Part shown: in pieces, positions 31,037-38,695 of the stretch
Layout: each line of letters begins with the position of its first letter
Numbering within the stretch: position 1 is the first letter of the stretch
Assembly (NCBI GenBank): GCA_016783995.1
Contig: JADHVN010000001.1
Coordinates: 1-38,695, forward strand
Reading direction: 5' to 3'
DNA length: 38,695 bases
Origin: Actinomycetota bacterium
Lineage (GTDB): Bacteria > Actinomycetota > Humimicrobiia > Humimicrobiales > Humimicrobiaceae
Made by a program: the position numbers and the translations under genes
Notes under the pieces: model-generated
Seen by the model: only the letters and a program-made list of their open reading frames with translations
What the model was told of the DNA's origin: nothing
The model's database searches: none

Positions 31037-32659
31037 TTACTTCTGTTTAGCTGAAGATGAGTGTTTTATAGAAGCACCAATAAAATCTCTGAATAATGGA
31101 TGAGGCCTATCCGGTCTGGATTTAAATTCAGGATGGAATTGAACCGCAACAAACCACGGATGATCTTTTATTTCAACAATTTCTGCCAGGTTTTTATCCG
31201 GATTGATTCCAGTTATTATAAGACCGGCCTTTTCAAATCTGTCCCAGTAATCATTGTTTAATTCATACCTGTGCCTGTGTCTTTCGTAAACTATTTTCCT
31301 CTGATAAGCTTCGTAAGCTTTTGAACCAACCTTCAACCTGCACTTATAGCTTCCCAATCTCATAGTCCCTCCCATATCCTCTACGTTTTTTTGCTCATGC
31401 ATTAAATCAATTACTGGATTTCCGGTATCCGGGTCAAATTCAGTGCTATTAGAATCCTTAAAGCCCAGTACATTTCTTCCGAATTCAATTACTGCGCACT
31501 GCATTCCCAGACATATTCCTAAAAACGGTATTTTTTTCTCCCTGGCACATTTTATAGCATTAATTTTTCCATTTATCCCTCTAGCTCCAAAACCGTATGG
31601 CACCAGTATGCCATCTACATTAAATAATATATTATTCTCCGGACAACTTTCTTCCATTAATTCAGAATTTATCCAGGTTAAATTTACATTTTTTTTGAAA
31701 TAATAACCGCCATGGTTTAAGGATTCTACAATACTTATATAAGCATCTTTTAAATCGGTATACTTTCCTACTATTCCTATCTCCACTTTACCATCCAGGT
31801 GGTGAATTGCATTTACTATCTTTTTCCAGCTTTTTAGATCAGATTTCTTTACCTTTAATTTTAATTTTGATAAAACTCTTGAATCCAATTTTTCTTTCTG
31901 GAGCATCAGGGGGACTTCATAAAGATGTTTGGCATCAATTGCCTCTATGGTATCTTCTTTTTCAATATCACAGAACAGGCTTATCTTACTTTTTATACTA
32001 TCGGTCAATTTAATTTCACTCCTGCATATAATTATATCCGGCTGAATACCTATGCTTCTAAGTTCTTTTACACTATGCTGTGTTGGTTTTGATTTCAATT
32101 CTTCTGTAGTTTTTAAGTATGGGACGTAAGTAACATGAATATAAAGAACATTTTCTTTTCCGACATCTTTTTTAAATTGTCTTATTGCTTCCAGGAAAGG
32201 AAGGCTCTCTATATCTCCGACAGTGCCCCCTATTTCAGTAATAACCATATCAGTTTTTCTTCTTAGTAGTGTTTTTTTAATGCTCGCTTTTATTTCATCA
32301 GTTACATGTGGAATCACCTGTACTGTAGCGCCCAGAAATTTTCCTTTTCTCTCATTATCAATAACATTTTTATAAATTTTTCCGGAAGTAAAATTATTAT
32401 ATTTAGATAAATCTTCATCAATGAATCTTTCATAATGCCCTAAATCAAGATCAGTTTCGCCACCGTCATCTGTTACAAAAACTTCACCATGTTGAATGGG
32501 ATTCATGGTCCCGGGATCAATGTTTATATAAGGATCAAACTTCTGGATTGTGATACTATAACCTCTTGATTTTAACAGCCTTCCTAAAGATGCGGTACAT
32601 ATACCTTTCCCCAGCGAAGATAGAACTCCTCCTGTTATAAAAATAAACTTAGTTTTCAA
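31037..32659 (-). CDS. pyrG: CTP synthase
   Basis: This enzyme aminates UTP to CTP using glutamine. The N-terminal synthetase domain starts [16 protein letters not shown] (P-loop-like, residues 6-20) and includes [16 protein letters not shown]. The class I glutamine amidotransferase domain in the C-terminal half has the nucleophile C383 (FLGICLGMQ) and the His-Glu pair in [10 protein letters not shown]. The length of 540 residues is normal. The start is a TTG at 32659, inside the end of recN (11-bp overlap), which makes it dependent on recN translation. Cmk, encoded further along, acts on the same nucleotide pool. Confidence 0.97.
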   Translation of the reverse strand: MKTKFIFITGGVLSSLGKGICTASLGRLLKSRGYSITIQKFDPYINIDPGTMNPIQHGEVFVTDDGGETDLDLGHYERFIDEDLSKYNNFTSGKIYKNVIDNERKGKFLGATVQVIPHVTDEIKASIKKTLLRRKTDMVITEIGGTVGDIESLPFLEAIRQFKKDVGKENVLYIHVTYVPYLKTTEELKSKPTQHSVKELRSIGIQPDIIICRSEIKLTDSIKSKISLFCDIEKEDTIEAIDAKHLYEVPLMLQKEKLDSRVLSKLKLKVKKSDLKSWKKIVNAIHHLDGKVEIGIVGKYTDLKDAYISIVESLNHGGYYFKKNVNLTWINSELMEESCPENNILFNVDGILVPYGFGARGINGKINAIKCAREKKIPFLGICLGMQCAVIEFGRNVLGFKDSNSTEFDPDTGNPVIDLMHEQKNVEDMGGTMRLGSYKCRLKVGSKAYEAYQRKIVYERHRHRYELNNDYWDRFEKAGLIITGINPDKNLAEIVEIKDHPWFVAVQFHPEFKSRPDRPHPLFRDFIGASIKHSSSAKQK

Positions 32660-34421
32660 CTTTAGTCTTTCCTTCTATTAAATCACTTTTAATGGTATTA
32701 CATTTTTCCAAAAGTTCTTCAGCGTGCTTAACAGAAATATCACTTTCTTTCATCCCGCTTATCATCCGGGAAATTTCTTTTATCTTATTTAATGAATCTA
32801 ATTTCTTTATTTTTATTTTGGTTCTTTTGCCTTCTATAAATTTATCAATAAAATAATGAGCATCGGAGAAACAAGCAATTTGCGCCAGATGAGTAATAGC
32901 TATTATCTGGCAATTTCTTGAAATTTTGTATAATTTTTCACCTACTACCAGTGAAGCCGCCCCTCCTATACCCACATCTATTTCATCAAATATCATAATA
33001 GTGATATTGTCAACAAAACTTATCACTGATTTAAGAGCAAGCATAATCCTTGATATTTCACCACCTGATGCAATCTTCCTGAGGGGCCTTACAGCTTCAC
33101 CTATGTTAAGGGATATTAAAAATTCTATATCATCTATCCCATTTTTAGCAAATTTTATCTTTTTGCTTTCAATTTCTATGCCATCACCATTACCTTCCAG
33201 CAATCTATGCTGTGGTTGAAAAGAGACAGATTTAAAACCAAGATCGGTCATTTCGTCAGTTACACTTTTTTCCAGATCAACTACCACCTCTTTCCTCAGC
33301 TCACTTAATAAAAAAGCTTTTTTTATTAGAATTTCGCGAGTTTCATTATATTCCATCTGTTTTTTATCAATCTCACTATCCAGATCTTCAAAACTTTCGA
33401 TTTCTTCTTTTAATTTTTCTACATACTCGGTTGTTGAATTCAAATCAAGATTATATTTCTTTTTTATTTCTGATAACTTATACAACCTTTCCTGAATACT
33501 GTCCAATCTTTCCGTACTGAAATCAAAATTAGCAAGATAGCTGTTGAGAGAATGGCTTATTTCCTCTATAAAATCACCAAGAGTAGATAACCTGTCACAA
33601 AACTTTTTGAACTCATGATCAATTTCAGCAAGTTCGGCGATATTTTTATCTAAAACGGCTATATTATTACTTAATGAAGGAATACCGGTATCCTCACTAT
33701 CTATTATCTTTTTACCTTCTGATGCCAATCTGTAAATCTTTTCATAGTTTTTAAGAATTCGCATCTCATTTTCTAAAATTTCTTCTTCATTTTCTCTAAT
33801 ATTTAATTTCTTAATCTCTTCATATCTGTAATTTAAATCTTTTAACTTTTCTTCTCTTACGTTCTTCAATTCTTTTAATTTTAAAAATTCTTCTCTTTTT
33901 TTAAAATATTTTTCCAGGCTTTCTGAATAATCTTTCTTTGCATCCAGAATCCTGTCTTTACCAAACCTATCTATTATCTCTATATGAGTTTTATAATCAA
34001 GTAAATACTGGTGATCATGTTGTCCGTGAATATCTATAAAAAATTCACCTAATTTTTTTAAATTGCTGACCTGAGTAAAAATCCCATTAATAAATGCCCT
34101 GTTTTTACCAATCCTCGTTACCTCTCTCGTTATTACTATATCATCACTTTCATCTTCTTCTTCAATTAAATTTTCGGATAGCAAATAATTTATTGCCATA
34201 GGGTTATTTTTAAAATCAAAGTATCCTTGAACAAGTAACTTATCCTCGCCATCTTTTATTAAATCACTGCCCGCCCTCTCACCAATCAGCAAATTTATTG
34301 CTTCTATGATAAGAGTTTTACCGGCGCCTGTTTCTCCGGTCAGAATGTTAAGACCTTTCTGGAATTTTATTCTGGCGTCATCTATTATGGCAAAATTTTT
34401 TACCTGTAATTCCTTCAGCAT
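32649..34421 (-). CDS. recN: DNA repair protein RecN
   Basis: This is an SMC-like ATPase of double-strand break repair. The 590-residue protein has a Walker A GETGAGKT (29-36) at the N-terminus and long coiled-coil arms in the middle (about 150-370, rich in K, E and L). The C-terminal half has the ABC signature region [18 protein letters not shown] and Walker [14 protein letters not shown], followed by [21 protein letters not shown]. Length and layout are typical. It follows nadK by 33 bp and overlaps pyrG. The nadK-recN pair is nearly universal in Gram-positive-type genomes; the argR and tlyA genes often found with it are absent here. Confidence 0.97.
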   Translation of the reverse strand: MLKELQVKNFAIIDDARIKFQKGLNILTGETGAGKTLIIEAINLLIGERAGSDLIKDGEDKLLVQGYFDFKNNPMAINYLLSENLIEEEDESDDIVITREVTRIGKNRAFINGIFTQVSNLKKLGEFFIDIHGQHDHQYLLDYKTHIEIIDRFGKDRILDAKKDYSESLEKYFKKREEFLKLKELKNVREEKLKDLNYRYEEIKKLNIRENEEEILENEMRILKNYEKIYRLASEGKKIIDSEDTGIPSLSNNIAVLDKNIAELAEIDHEFKKFCDRLSTLGDFIEEISHSLNSYLANFDFSTERLDSIQERLYKLSEIKKKYNLDLNSTTEYVEKLKEEIESFEDLDSEIDKKQMEYNETREILIKKAFLLSELRKEVVVDLEKSVTDEMTDLGFKSVSFQPQHRLLEGNGDGIEIESKKIKFAKNGIDDIEFLISLNIGEAVRPLRKIASGGEISRIMLALKSVISFVDNITIMIFDEIDVGIGGAASLVVGEKLYKISRNCQIIAITHLAQIACFSDAHYFIDKFIEGKRTKIKIKKLDSLNKIKEISRMISGMKESDISVKHAEELLEKCNTIKSDLIEGKTKVEN

Positions 34422-34454
34422 ATCTTAAAAGTAAAAATGTCAATTTATATTTAT

Positions 34455-35324
34455 TTAAATTCTTTCAATAAATTTTTCTTTAAATACTTTAAAAAAAATA
34501 TCTTTACTAAAAGTTATGAGCTTTAATTTCAATTTTGATTTTTTTACTTTAAATATATAATCCGGTTGAATACTGACCGGCATTGTTTTTCCATCAACAC
34601 TCACGCTATCTTTTTTATTCCTGGAATTAACTACTATTCCTATCTTATTATCCGGACTTAGAATTATGCTTCTGCTTAGTAATGTATGCGGACATACAGG
34701 GGTTATAATTATAATTTCACTTTTTGGTTCCACAATCGGTCCTCCGGCAGAAAGAGAATAGGCAGTAGAGCCTGTTGGCGTAGAAATTATTATTCCATCG
34801 GCAGCAAAATTTTTTATTGATACCTCATTTACTATAATTTCAAATTTTATTATTTTCCCAAGCGTAGATCTTGTTATCGCAAATTCATTCAATGCCAGAT
34901 AAGGCAGCCCGGTATTTTCTAATACTTTATCGTTTTTAAAAAACTTACCCTCCAGTAACATTCTTTCTTCTATTTCGTATGTATCTCTTAATACCTTATC
35001 TATGGCGCTATACATATTGCAGGCATCTACAATGGTTAGAAATCCCAGACTTCCGACATTAATCCCCAATATGGGAATTTCTCTTTTAAAAGAATATTTT
35101 GAAGCTCTAAGGAACGTACCATCTCCTCCTATTGCTATTATTACATCATTCTTTGCACTAAATTCTTCTTCAGAAACCGAAGGAAGGCAGTAGTCTTTAG
35201 GCATTTTATCTGTTTCTACCAGAAGCACATTATTGCCTTTTTTAACTAAATAATCATATATTTCTTTAGCAATTTCTATTGCTTCCTGTTTTTCGTTATT
35301 TGAAACTATACCAATGTTTTTCAT
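34455..35324 (-). CDS. nadK: NAD kinase
   Basis: This enzyme phosphorylates NAD+ to NADP+. The 289-residue protein has GGDGT (66-70, D68 catalytic), GINVGSLGFLTI and the NAD-binding segment AADGIIISTPTGSTAYSLSAGGPIV, followed by PVCPHTLLSRSIIL. Length is typical of bacterial NadK (polyphosphate/ATP type). It lies 33 bp before recN. Upstream, 118 bp separate it from the polyprenyl synthase gene; that gap has no supported gene, although one frame stays open without a start codon. NadE, which makes its substrate, is encoded about 17 kb away on the same strand. Confidence 0.96.
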   Translation of the reverse strand: MKNIGIVSNNEKQEAIEIAKEIYDYLVKKGNNVLLVETDKMPKDYCLPSVSEEEFSAKNDVIIAIGGDGTFLRASKYSFKREIPILGINVGSLGFLTIVDACNMYSAIDKVLRDTYEIEERMLLEGKFFKNDKVLENTGLPYLALNEFAITRSTLGKIIKFEIIVNEVSIKNFAADGIIISTPTGSTAYSLSAGGPIVEPKSEIIIITPVCPHTLLSRSIILSPDNKIGIVVNSRNKKDSVSVDGKTMPVSIQPDYIFKVKKSKLKLKLITFSKDIFFKVFKEKFIERI

Positions 35325-35442
35325 TATTATTACCCAGCCTGATTAAAATAAAAATGTGCCCTATCAACTACATCTTTGATTATTTTATCATAATTTAAAA
35401 TAGATTTAGCTTCTTTAAATGATTTTATTAAAAAAATCCAGA

Positions 35443-36312
35443 TTACACCTTTCTTGCCAATAAAAAATTTGCTATGTTAACCAGCCACTCATAGTCTATA
35501 TCCATGCTTTTAATTATGGCAATAGCTTTATTAATCTTGTCTCTGACAATTTCTTTTGATTTTGAAATCCCCCATATATTCGGAAAAGTATTTATACGGT
35601 TATCTGATGTTGCATCTAAAATATCATCGGTTATTTGAAAAGCGAGACCTAAATTTTCAGAATATTCTGTAAATTTTTTAAGATAATCATTGCTGACCCC
35701 GCATAAAATAGCCGCACATCTAACGGAAGCGGTTATTATTTTCCCTGTTTTATTCCGATGCATATATTCTAATTTTTTTTTGCTTATCTTCTTACCGGTA
35801 AAATAAACATCCACTATCTGGCCTGCAGCCATACCTGAAGCACCCGAAGCACTGGCAATCTCTTCTAAAATTTTAATTCTTGTCCTGTCGTCTGCTATCT
35901 GATATTTTATTATTATATTAAAAGCCTCGGCAAACAAAGCATCACCTGTTAGTATTGCTATATCTTCTCCAAATTTTTTATGGCAGGTAGGTTTTCCTCT
36001 CCGGAGGTCGTCATTATCTATAGAAGGCAGATCATCATGTATTAATGAGTAAGTGTGGATAAATTCGATTGCGCATGCCGTAGGAAGTACCGTCCTGTAA
36101 TCTTTCCTCAGACTCTTTGCAGTAAGCAGACACAATATTGGTCTAAATCTTTTTCCGCTGTTTTCTATGCTATATTCAATTGCTTCTTTTAGAATATCAG
36201 GGCTTTCTTTATACTTCTTAACATAATATCCTAAACTATTGTTTACCTCTTTTATTAAAAATTCAGGATAAAGTTCATTTGCCTTTAAATCATATATTCT
36301 TGGATTAGACAT
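35443..36312 (-). CDS. ispA: Polyprenyl (geranyl/farnesyl) diphosphate synthase
   Basis: This enzyme joins IPP units to allylic diphosphates. The 289-residue protein shows the first aspartate-rich motif in LIHDDLPSIDNDDLRRGKPTCH (D93, D94 and following, with the two-residue insertion PS typical of bacterial FPP synthases) and the second in FQITDDILD (229-233). SGKRFRPIL binds the homoallylic diphosphate. Two residues before the first motif are T and Y-S-L (HTYSLIHDD), so a product of about C15 is likely, but chain length is not certain. It lies between nusB (30 bp) and nadK. No dxs or xse genes are adjacent as in clostridia. Products feed from IspH, encoded in the same window. Confidence 0.92.
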   Translation of the reverse strand: MSNPRIYDLKANELYPEFLIKEVNNSLGYYVKKYKESPDILKEAIEYSIENSGKRFRPILCLLTAKSLRKDYRTVLPTACAIEFIHTYSLIHDDLPSIDNDDLRRGKPTCHKKFGEDIAILTGDALFAEAFNIIIKYQIADDRTRIKILEEIASASGASGMAAGQIVDVYFTGKKISKKKLEYMHRNKTGKIITASVRCAAILCGVSNDYLKKFTEYSENLGLAFQITDDILDATSDNRINTFPNIWGISKSKEIVRDKINKAIAIIKSMDIDYEWLVNIANFLLARKV

Positions 36313-36342
36313 ATTTTCAAATTTATATCATAAAAAGTAACA

Positions 36343-36750
36343 TTAATTGCTTATATTATTTAAAATTTTACCTAAAACGCCATTTATAAATTTTGGGGTG
36401 TCTTCCTTTTGCCCTAAACTTTTTGCAATTTCAATGGCCTCGTCTACGGAAACCTTTAGAGGTATATCATCTTCATATAACATTTCATAAATAGCTACCC
36501 GTAAAATATTTCTATCAATGATTGCTATTCTTTCCAGAGTCCAGTTCTCAACAATATCCATAATCATCTCATCGATTCTTTTTCTGTATCTGTCCACGCC
36601 ATTTGTAAGTTTTAAAGTGAACTGGTCATATTTTCTACCTGCCAGTAAATTGTTTTCTATAATCTCATCTATCTTTTTATCCAATAAATCTCTTTGATAC
36701 AATAATATTATTGCATTCTCTCTACTTTTTCTTCTCGCTATTTTAGGCAT
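36343..36750 (-). CDS. nusB: Transcription antitermination factor NusB
   Basis: This small helical RNA-binding protein acts with NusE in rRNA antitermination and ribosome biogenesis. The 135 residues begin RRKSRENAIILLYQRDLL, the typical arginine-rich first helix, and contain VENWTLERIAIIDRNILRVAIYEMLYEDDIPLKVSVDEAIEIAKSLGQKEDTPKFINGVLGKI, the family core. The length is standard. It starts 24 bp after efp in the conserved aroQ-pepQ-efp-nusB order. No unusual insertion. Confidence 0.96.
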   Translation of the reverse strand: MPKIARRKSRENAIILLYQRDLLDKKIDEIIENNLLAGRKYDQFTLKLTNGVDRYRKRIDEMIMDIVENWTLERIAIIDRNILRVAIYEMLYEDDIPLKVSVDEAIEIAKSLGQKEDTPKFINGVLGKILNNISN

Positions 36751-36774
36751 AATCTTATATACAATTTATATTAG

Positions 36775-37335
36775 CTAAGTGCTCACCCGGGTTATATACT
36801 CGCCGGTTCTTGTATCAATTTTTATAGTGTCTCCTATATTTATAAATAAAGGAACCATTACTTTCGCCCCGGTTTCTATCTCTGCAGGTTTAAAGCTTGA
36901 ACTTACTGTATCGCCCTTGATTCCAGGTTCAGTTTTAATAACTTTGGCTTCAATAGAAATGGGAAGTTCAACTGATACGGGTCTGCCTTTGTAGAATATA
37001 ACCATCAGTTCCATATTTTCCAGTAAATAATCTTTCCGGTCCTCAAGTATATCCTCATTTAACTGGATTTGTTCATATGTTTTAGTATCCATGAAGTTAT
37101 AATATTCATCTTTGTATAGATAATTCATTCTTTTTGTTTCCAGTATTGCCTGCTCCATTTTCTCGCCAGCCCTGAAAGTCTTATCAATAATAGCTCCGGT
37201 ATTTAAATCCTTTAATTTTGTTCTGACAAAAGCACCGCCTTTACCCGGCTTTACGTGCTGAAAATATAATATCTTATACAGCTCGTTATCATAAATTATG
37301 GTTAATCCGTTTCTAAAATTACTGGTGCTTATCAT
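36775..37335 (-). CDS. efp: Elongation factor P
   Basis: This factor helps the ribosome at polyproline stretches. The frame opens at 37368, but the ATG at 37335 is preferred: AAGGGG lies 9 nt upstream, and the product then begins MISTSNFRNGLTI like other EF-P, giving 186 residues. The N-terminal KOW-like domain carries the loop VKPGKGGAFVRTKL; its lysine is at the position that is modified in many bacteria. The C-terminal OB domains end with GEYITRVST. No modification enzyme gene (epmA/epmB, earP or ymfI) is recognised in the window, so the type of modification is unknown. It follows pepQ by 33 bp and precedes nusB. Confidence 0.96.
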   Translation of the reverse strand: MISTSNFRNGLTIIYDNELYKILYFQHVKPGKGGAFVRTKLKDLNTGAIIDKTFRAGEKMEQAILETKRMNYLYKDEYYNFMDTKTYEQIQLNEDILEDRKDYLLENMELMVIFYKGRPVSVELPISIEAKVIKTEPGIKGDTVSSSFKPAEIETGAKVMVPLFINIGDTIKIDTRTGEYITRVST

Positions 37336-37368
37336 TAATAATTTCCCCTTATTATAAAATTTGCACAA

Positions 37369-38496
37369 CTAGTCTAATATAAGAAAATCCTTTTTAGAAT
37401 TATAAAGGACTTCACAATTATTCTTTCTTACCAGGATCATATCTTCTATTCTTACGCCGCCAAAATTTTCTATATATATACCGGGCTCAATAGTTATAAC
37501 CATATTTTCCCTTAAAACTGCTCTGTTCTCCATAGTTACCGCCGGTTCTTCATGAACCTCAATACCCACACCATGTCCCAGTCTATGCCCGAAATTATTT
37601 CCATAACCTTTTGAAGTTATGAATTTTCTTGCTATACTGTCCAGCTTGCTGCAGGTCACCCCTTCCCTGCAATTTTCAATTGCCAGCAGTTGCGCCTCTA
37701 AAACTATATCATAAATTTTTTTAAATTCATTACAAATTTTTTGATTCTTTACAAAAATTGTCCTGGTCATATCCGAACAATAATTTTCAAACTTACATCC
37801 GAAATCCATAAGCATTAAACCATTCTTTACTTTTATCTTTTGCGGAGAATAATGCGGCATAGAAGAGTTTTTATCGTAAGCAACAATGGTATCAAATGAC
37901 CTTCCCTCCGAATTACTTTTCACCATCAGCTCTTCTATTCTGCATGCAAGTTCAATTTCTGATAATTTATTTATCGCAGCAGCGCCTGAATTTATTATGC
38001 TGCCGAAGACTTTATCTGTAATCCTGCAGGCATTTTTTATTTTAGAGATCTCAACCTCGTCCTTAACTATTCTTAAATTTTCAACTGCTCCCTCAATATT
38101 TACCAGTTTCTTATCCTGTCCGGATAATAACTTTTCCAGTTTACTGAAACCGGTAAAACTTATATTCTTTCCTTCTACTCCAATAGAGCTAAAACTGTAA
38201 TCTTCTAAAATTTTTACAAGTTCCCTGAATTTATTTTTTTTATAGCAGGTAATATTTAAGTTCTTATTTTTAACAGATTTTCTGGCCTGTTCCAGATAGA
38301 TAAAATTAACCAATAAATGTATATCATTATCTACAATTAGTAATATACTTCCTGAATCTTTACCATAAAATCCAGTCAGATAATATATGTTTTCATCTTT
38401 TAAGATAATAAGATTTGAGGTTTTATGATTATTCTTGAGGGTAAATATTTTTTTTATTCTTGAATCATAATATTTTCTTTCAGATACAATATTCAT
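37369..38496 (-). CDS. pepQ: Xaa-Pro aminopeptidase / dipeptidase (M24)
   Basis: This 375-residue metallopeptidase releases N-terminal residues next to proline. The N-terminal creatinase-like domain (1-145) precedes the pita-bread domain, which has the five metal ligands: D231 (LMDFGCKF), D242 (CSDMTRT), H308 (GHRLGHGVG), E337 (TIEPGIY) and E351 (VRIEDM). The motif HEEPAV follows the histidine. Whether it acts as aminopeptidase P or prolidase cannot be settled by sequence reading. Its place between aroQ and efp matches the Gram-positive/actinobacterial arrangement. The short gap to aroQ (61 bp) suggests a common transcript. Confidence 0.94.
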   Translation of the reverse strand: MNIVSERKYYDSRIKKIFTLKNNHKTSNLIILKDENIYYLTGFYGKDSGSILLIVDNDIHLLVNFIYLEQARKSVKNKNLNITCYKKNKFRELVKILEDYSFSSIGVEGKNISFTGFSKLEKLLSGQDKKLVNIEGAVENLRIVKDEVEISKIKNACRITDKVFGSIINSGAAAINKLSEIELACRIEELMVKSNSEGRSFDTIVAYDKNSSMPHYSPQKIKVKNGLMLMDFGCKFENYCSDMTRTIFVKNQKICNEFKKIYDIVLEAQLLAIENCREGVTCSKLDSIARKFITSKGYGNNFGHRLGHGVGIEVHEEPAVTMENRAVLRENMVITIEPGIYIENFGGVRIEDMILVRKNNCEVLYNSKKDFLILD

Positions 38497-38557
38497 ATTT
38501 TTACTATCAATCAGCGATAAAAAATTTTATTAAACATATTTATCCATAATATCTTTT

Positions 38558-38695
38558 TTATATACCAATTATATAATGCAAAGCCATCTTATATACATCC
38601 TGTCCAAATCCTATTATAATCCCGGATGCTGCAGGCGATATTACTGATTCAGCCCTCCAATATTCTCTGTTAAAAATATTAGAAATATGCACTTC
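38558..38695 (-). CDS. aroQ: 3-Dehydroquinate dehydratase type II, C-terminal end (runs off the right edge)
   Basis: The last 45 codons of a gene enter from the right edge and stop at 38558-38560 (TAA). The encoded peptide begins EVHISNIFNREYWRAESV and continues SPAASGIIIGFGQDVYKMALHYI, the C-terminal signature of type II dehydroquinase: the EVH(L/I)SN motif with the catalytic-site histidine, followed by the G-x-GxDxY-xxAL helix. The enzyme dehydrates 3-dehydroquinate in the shikimate pathway, in which aroA and tyrA of this window also act. The gene is expected to extend about 100 codons further. It heads the aroQ-pepQ-efp-nusB order. Confidence 0.9.
   Translation of the reverse strand, partial: EVHISNIFNREYWRAESVISPAASGIIIGFGQDVYKMALHYIIGI

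Noticed and set aside
35325..35442. Small open frame between the polyprenyl synthase gene and nadK (ends HFYFNQAG)
   Set aside because: One frame stays open for about 45 codons but has no ATG, GTG or TTG start and no ribosome binding site. It may be a relic, but coding cannot be supported.
1..38695. CRISPR array, prophage, toxin-antitoxin or biosynthetic gene cluster
   Set aside because: No regularly spaced short repeats, phage structural genes, paired small toxin genes or large synthase genes were seen. The only tandem repeats are the two 167-bp units.

Overview
This window looks like chromosome from an AT-rich bacterium. Almost every gene lies on the minus strand, and together they form a long run of core housekeeping genes. 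My best inference is a deep-branching, low-GC member of the Actinomycetota or a close uncultured relative, probably anaerobic. The inference rests on gene order. aroQ-pepQ-efp-nusB, then nadK-recN-pyrG-Nudix-xerD-scpA-scpB-cmk-der, then FHA(GarA-like)-MerR-DUF151-MerR match three separate blocks that I recall from Mycobacterium (Rv2537c-Rv2533c, Rv1695-Rv1713, Rv1827-Rv1830). A tryptophanyl-tRNA synthetase with an apparent iron-sulfur cysteine motif fits an anaerobe.

Layout in transcription order (high to low coordinates). 38695-36343: end of aroQ, pepQ, efp, nusB. 36312-31037: polyprenyl synthase, nadK, recN, pyrG. 30895-26655: DUF1461 membrane protein, PepT-like peptidase, Nudix hydrolase, xerD and a site-2-type protease. 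26630-24290: trpS, scpA, scpB. 24244-21734: a large lipoprotein with LVIVD repeats, a PKD domain and a transglutaminase core. 21525-17172: a CDF cation transporter, transketolase, nadE. 16726-9580: tyrA, aroA, cmk, plsC, ispH, der, gpsA. 9521-9444: tRNA-Pro(GGG), followed by two 167-bp tandem repeats that start with a copy of the tRNA tail. 8975-2325: FHA, MerR, DD-carboxypeptidase, DUF3048 lipoprotein, hpt, DUF151 nuclease, second MerR, a small possible nuclease and a hexapeptide acetyltransferase. 2299-123: a complete IS1634-like element with 22-bp perfect terminal inverted repeats, inserted 39 bp upstream of a truncated gene for an exported protein at the left edge.

The genes serve replication and chromosome segregation (XerD, ScpAB, RecN), nucleotide and NAD supply (PyrG, Cmk, Hpt, NadE, NadK), aromatic amino acids (AroQ, AroA, TyrA), isoprenoids and lipids (IspH, polyprenyl synthase, PlsC, GpsA), translation (EF-P, TrpRS, Der, tRNA-Pro) and the cell envelope.

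The most unusual element is on the plus strand at about 16961-17128. It is a stand-alone structured RNA between tyrA and nadE with its own consensus-like promoter and strong terminator. It holds a GAAA tetraloop hairpin and what looks like an 11-nt GAAA-tetraloop receptor. I could not assign it to any RNA class from memory. Other points of interest are the tRNA-tail repeats, a perfect palindrome that carries both start codons of the IS, an operator-like dyad array in front of a MerR gene, and an animal-type transketolase.
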